A stretch of 5,096 nt of DNA from an uncultured Prevotella sp. (GTDB lineage: Bacteria; Bacteroidota; Bacteroidia; Bacteroidales; Bacteroidaceae), in contig CAMUQM010000150.1 in assembly GCA_947095945.1 (NCBI GenBank), forward strand, positions 1 through 5,096, written 5' to 3'. The translations under genes were made by a program, and so were the position numbers. Numbering within the stretch: position 1 is the stretch's first letter; each line of letters starts with the position of its first letter. Below are positions 4,349 to 5,096 of this stretch, piece by piece. The notes beneath the pieces are model-generated. The model worked only from the letters and a program-made list of their open reading frames with translations. It searched no databases and was not told the DNA's origin.

Positions 4349-5096
4349 TTAAGTTTGAGGTTATCAATCTTCTTTGCTATCTGCAGGTCCTCTGCCGTTA
4401 CATAAAAAGTCAGCGTACGACCGCCATTTCTTTCATAGAGCGTCACTTCAAGCTGCTTGTCTTCTGCAAGAGAGAACTGTTCGAGCGCAAACACAGTGTG
4501 TTCACTACCCATGCCACGCACCTGCATCACCTGATGATAGGCACGAAGTGGCTGCAACACCTGTTCCTGTATAGCAGTACGCTTTGCCATCTTCTTATCA
4601 ACCACCTTAAAGGTGATGAAATCTACCGAGTACGGCATATTCGTGCCGTTTTCCATACGAGTGTGGAAATACAGCAAGCCGTTATGGGCATACAAGCCAC
4701 GAAGCAGGAACTTCATACCAAACTGCTGTATACCGATATGTTTGATGGTACGCTTGTCGTTCTGATAGATAGTCTGCATCATCAGTTTGATTAATATAGG
4801 CGACTCATTGCCGAGTTCCTTAAAATAAATGTCAGAGCGGTTGCTTGGCAGCCTGCCTTCTGTCGTGGAGAGAAAGTCTTTCATCTCGATACTTAACTTC
4901 TCTGGTTCATCGGCATACTTTACATTGAAAGCATAGAAAGAGCCGTCCTCACAGATGACACTCATATTGGTCTCCGTTTCAAAGTCCTTCACTGAAGCCT
5001 TTACACGCAGTACGTTCTCGGCATCCTCCGCCTTCCCTGCAATGATGTTCTGTGAACCTAAGTCTACATAACGAATGGCAGAAGGGAAGATAAGAT
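4342..5096 (-). CDS. traN: Conjugative transposon protein TraN (DUF4138), N-terminus outside the window
   Basis: The frame stays open to the right edge and gives about 250 residues. The visible part starts LIFPSAIRYVDLGSQNIIAG and continues KAEDAENVLRVKA, MSVICEDGSFYAFNVKYADEP (after the internal Met at 4992) and, further on, FLLRGLYAHNGLLYFHTRMEN. These are characteristic of the DUF4138 TraN family of Bacteroidota conjugative transposons. Family members are about 320-330 aa, so roughly 70-80 N-terminal residues, including the signal peptide, are missing. TraN is thought to be a periplasmic/outer-membrane part of the mating channel, perhaps in the position of VirB9; that equivalence is an inference in the field. 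It is the first visible gene of the minus-strand tra run and its stop overlaps the traO start. Confidence 0.95.
   Translation of the reverse strand, partial: LIFPSAIRYVDLGSQNIIAGKAEDAENVLRVKASVKDFETETNMSVICEDGSFYAFNVKYADEPEKLSIEMKDFLSTTEGRLPSNRSDIYFKELGNESPILIKLMMQTIYQNDKRTIKHIGIQQFGMKFLLRGLYAHNGLLYFHTRMENGTNMPYSVDFITFKVVDKKMAKRTAIQEQVLQPLRAYHQVMQVRGMGSEHTVFALEQFSLAEDKQLEVTLYERNGGRTLTFYVTAEDLQIAKKIDNLKLKW

Noticed and set aside
4498..4794. Plus-strand open frame of 98 codons (and another at 4374-4574)
   Set aside because: Both are antisense to traN, which is clearly the coding frame; the translations are His/Thr/Gln-rich and unlike a protein family.
1..5096. CRISPR array, tRNA or rRNA genes
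   Set aside because: There are no regularly spaced repeats, cloverleaf-like segments or rRNA-like stretches on either strand.

Overview
This window reads as part of a Bacteroidota (Bacteroides/Parabacteroides/Prevotella-type) integrative conjugative element of the CTnDOT family. The main reason is the run of four minus-strand genes from the right edge: the end of traN, then traO, traQ and a secreted lysozyme. This is the distal end of the Bacteroidetes conjugative-transposon tra operon. The weak Shine-Dalgarno signals and a TAnnTTTG-type promoter also fit Bacteroidota. Family names come from recognising the protein sequences; no database search was possible.

Layout. (1) Positions 3-887, plus strand: the C-terminal tail of an unidentified gene followed by three small, tightly packed ORFs (81, 93 and 72 aa). 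They look like the conserved 'hypothetical' accessory genes that accompany these elements, and the set closes with a good rho-independent terminator at about 895-940. (2) Positions 888-1081: a non-coding stretch with the terminator, an overlapping alternative inverted repeat, a second hairpin, and a short acidic coding-like relic. (3) Positions 1082-2655, minus strand: two genes (147 aa, then 372 aa, 11 bp apart) that are visibly more AT-rich than their surroundings and have their own promoter. They are not tra genes and look like transferred cargo. The 372-aa protein has an N-terminal region resembling DUF6575. (4) Positions 2656-2777: the cargo promoter inside an almost symmetric palindrome, with no clear terminator for the tra operon. 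(5) Positions 2778-5096, minus strand: lysozyme, traQ, traO and traN.

How they work together. TraN, TraO and TraQ are envelope components of the mating apparatus, and the lysozyme probably opens peptidoglycan locally for its assembly. The plus-strand and minus-strand transcription units converge, and the AT-rich two-gene module sits in the gap between them, a typical place for ICE cargo. Its function is unknown. A host- or element-protective role such as anti-phage defence is a reasonable hypothesis, but nothing in the sequence proves it. It is the best candidate here for an undescribed system.
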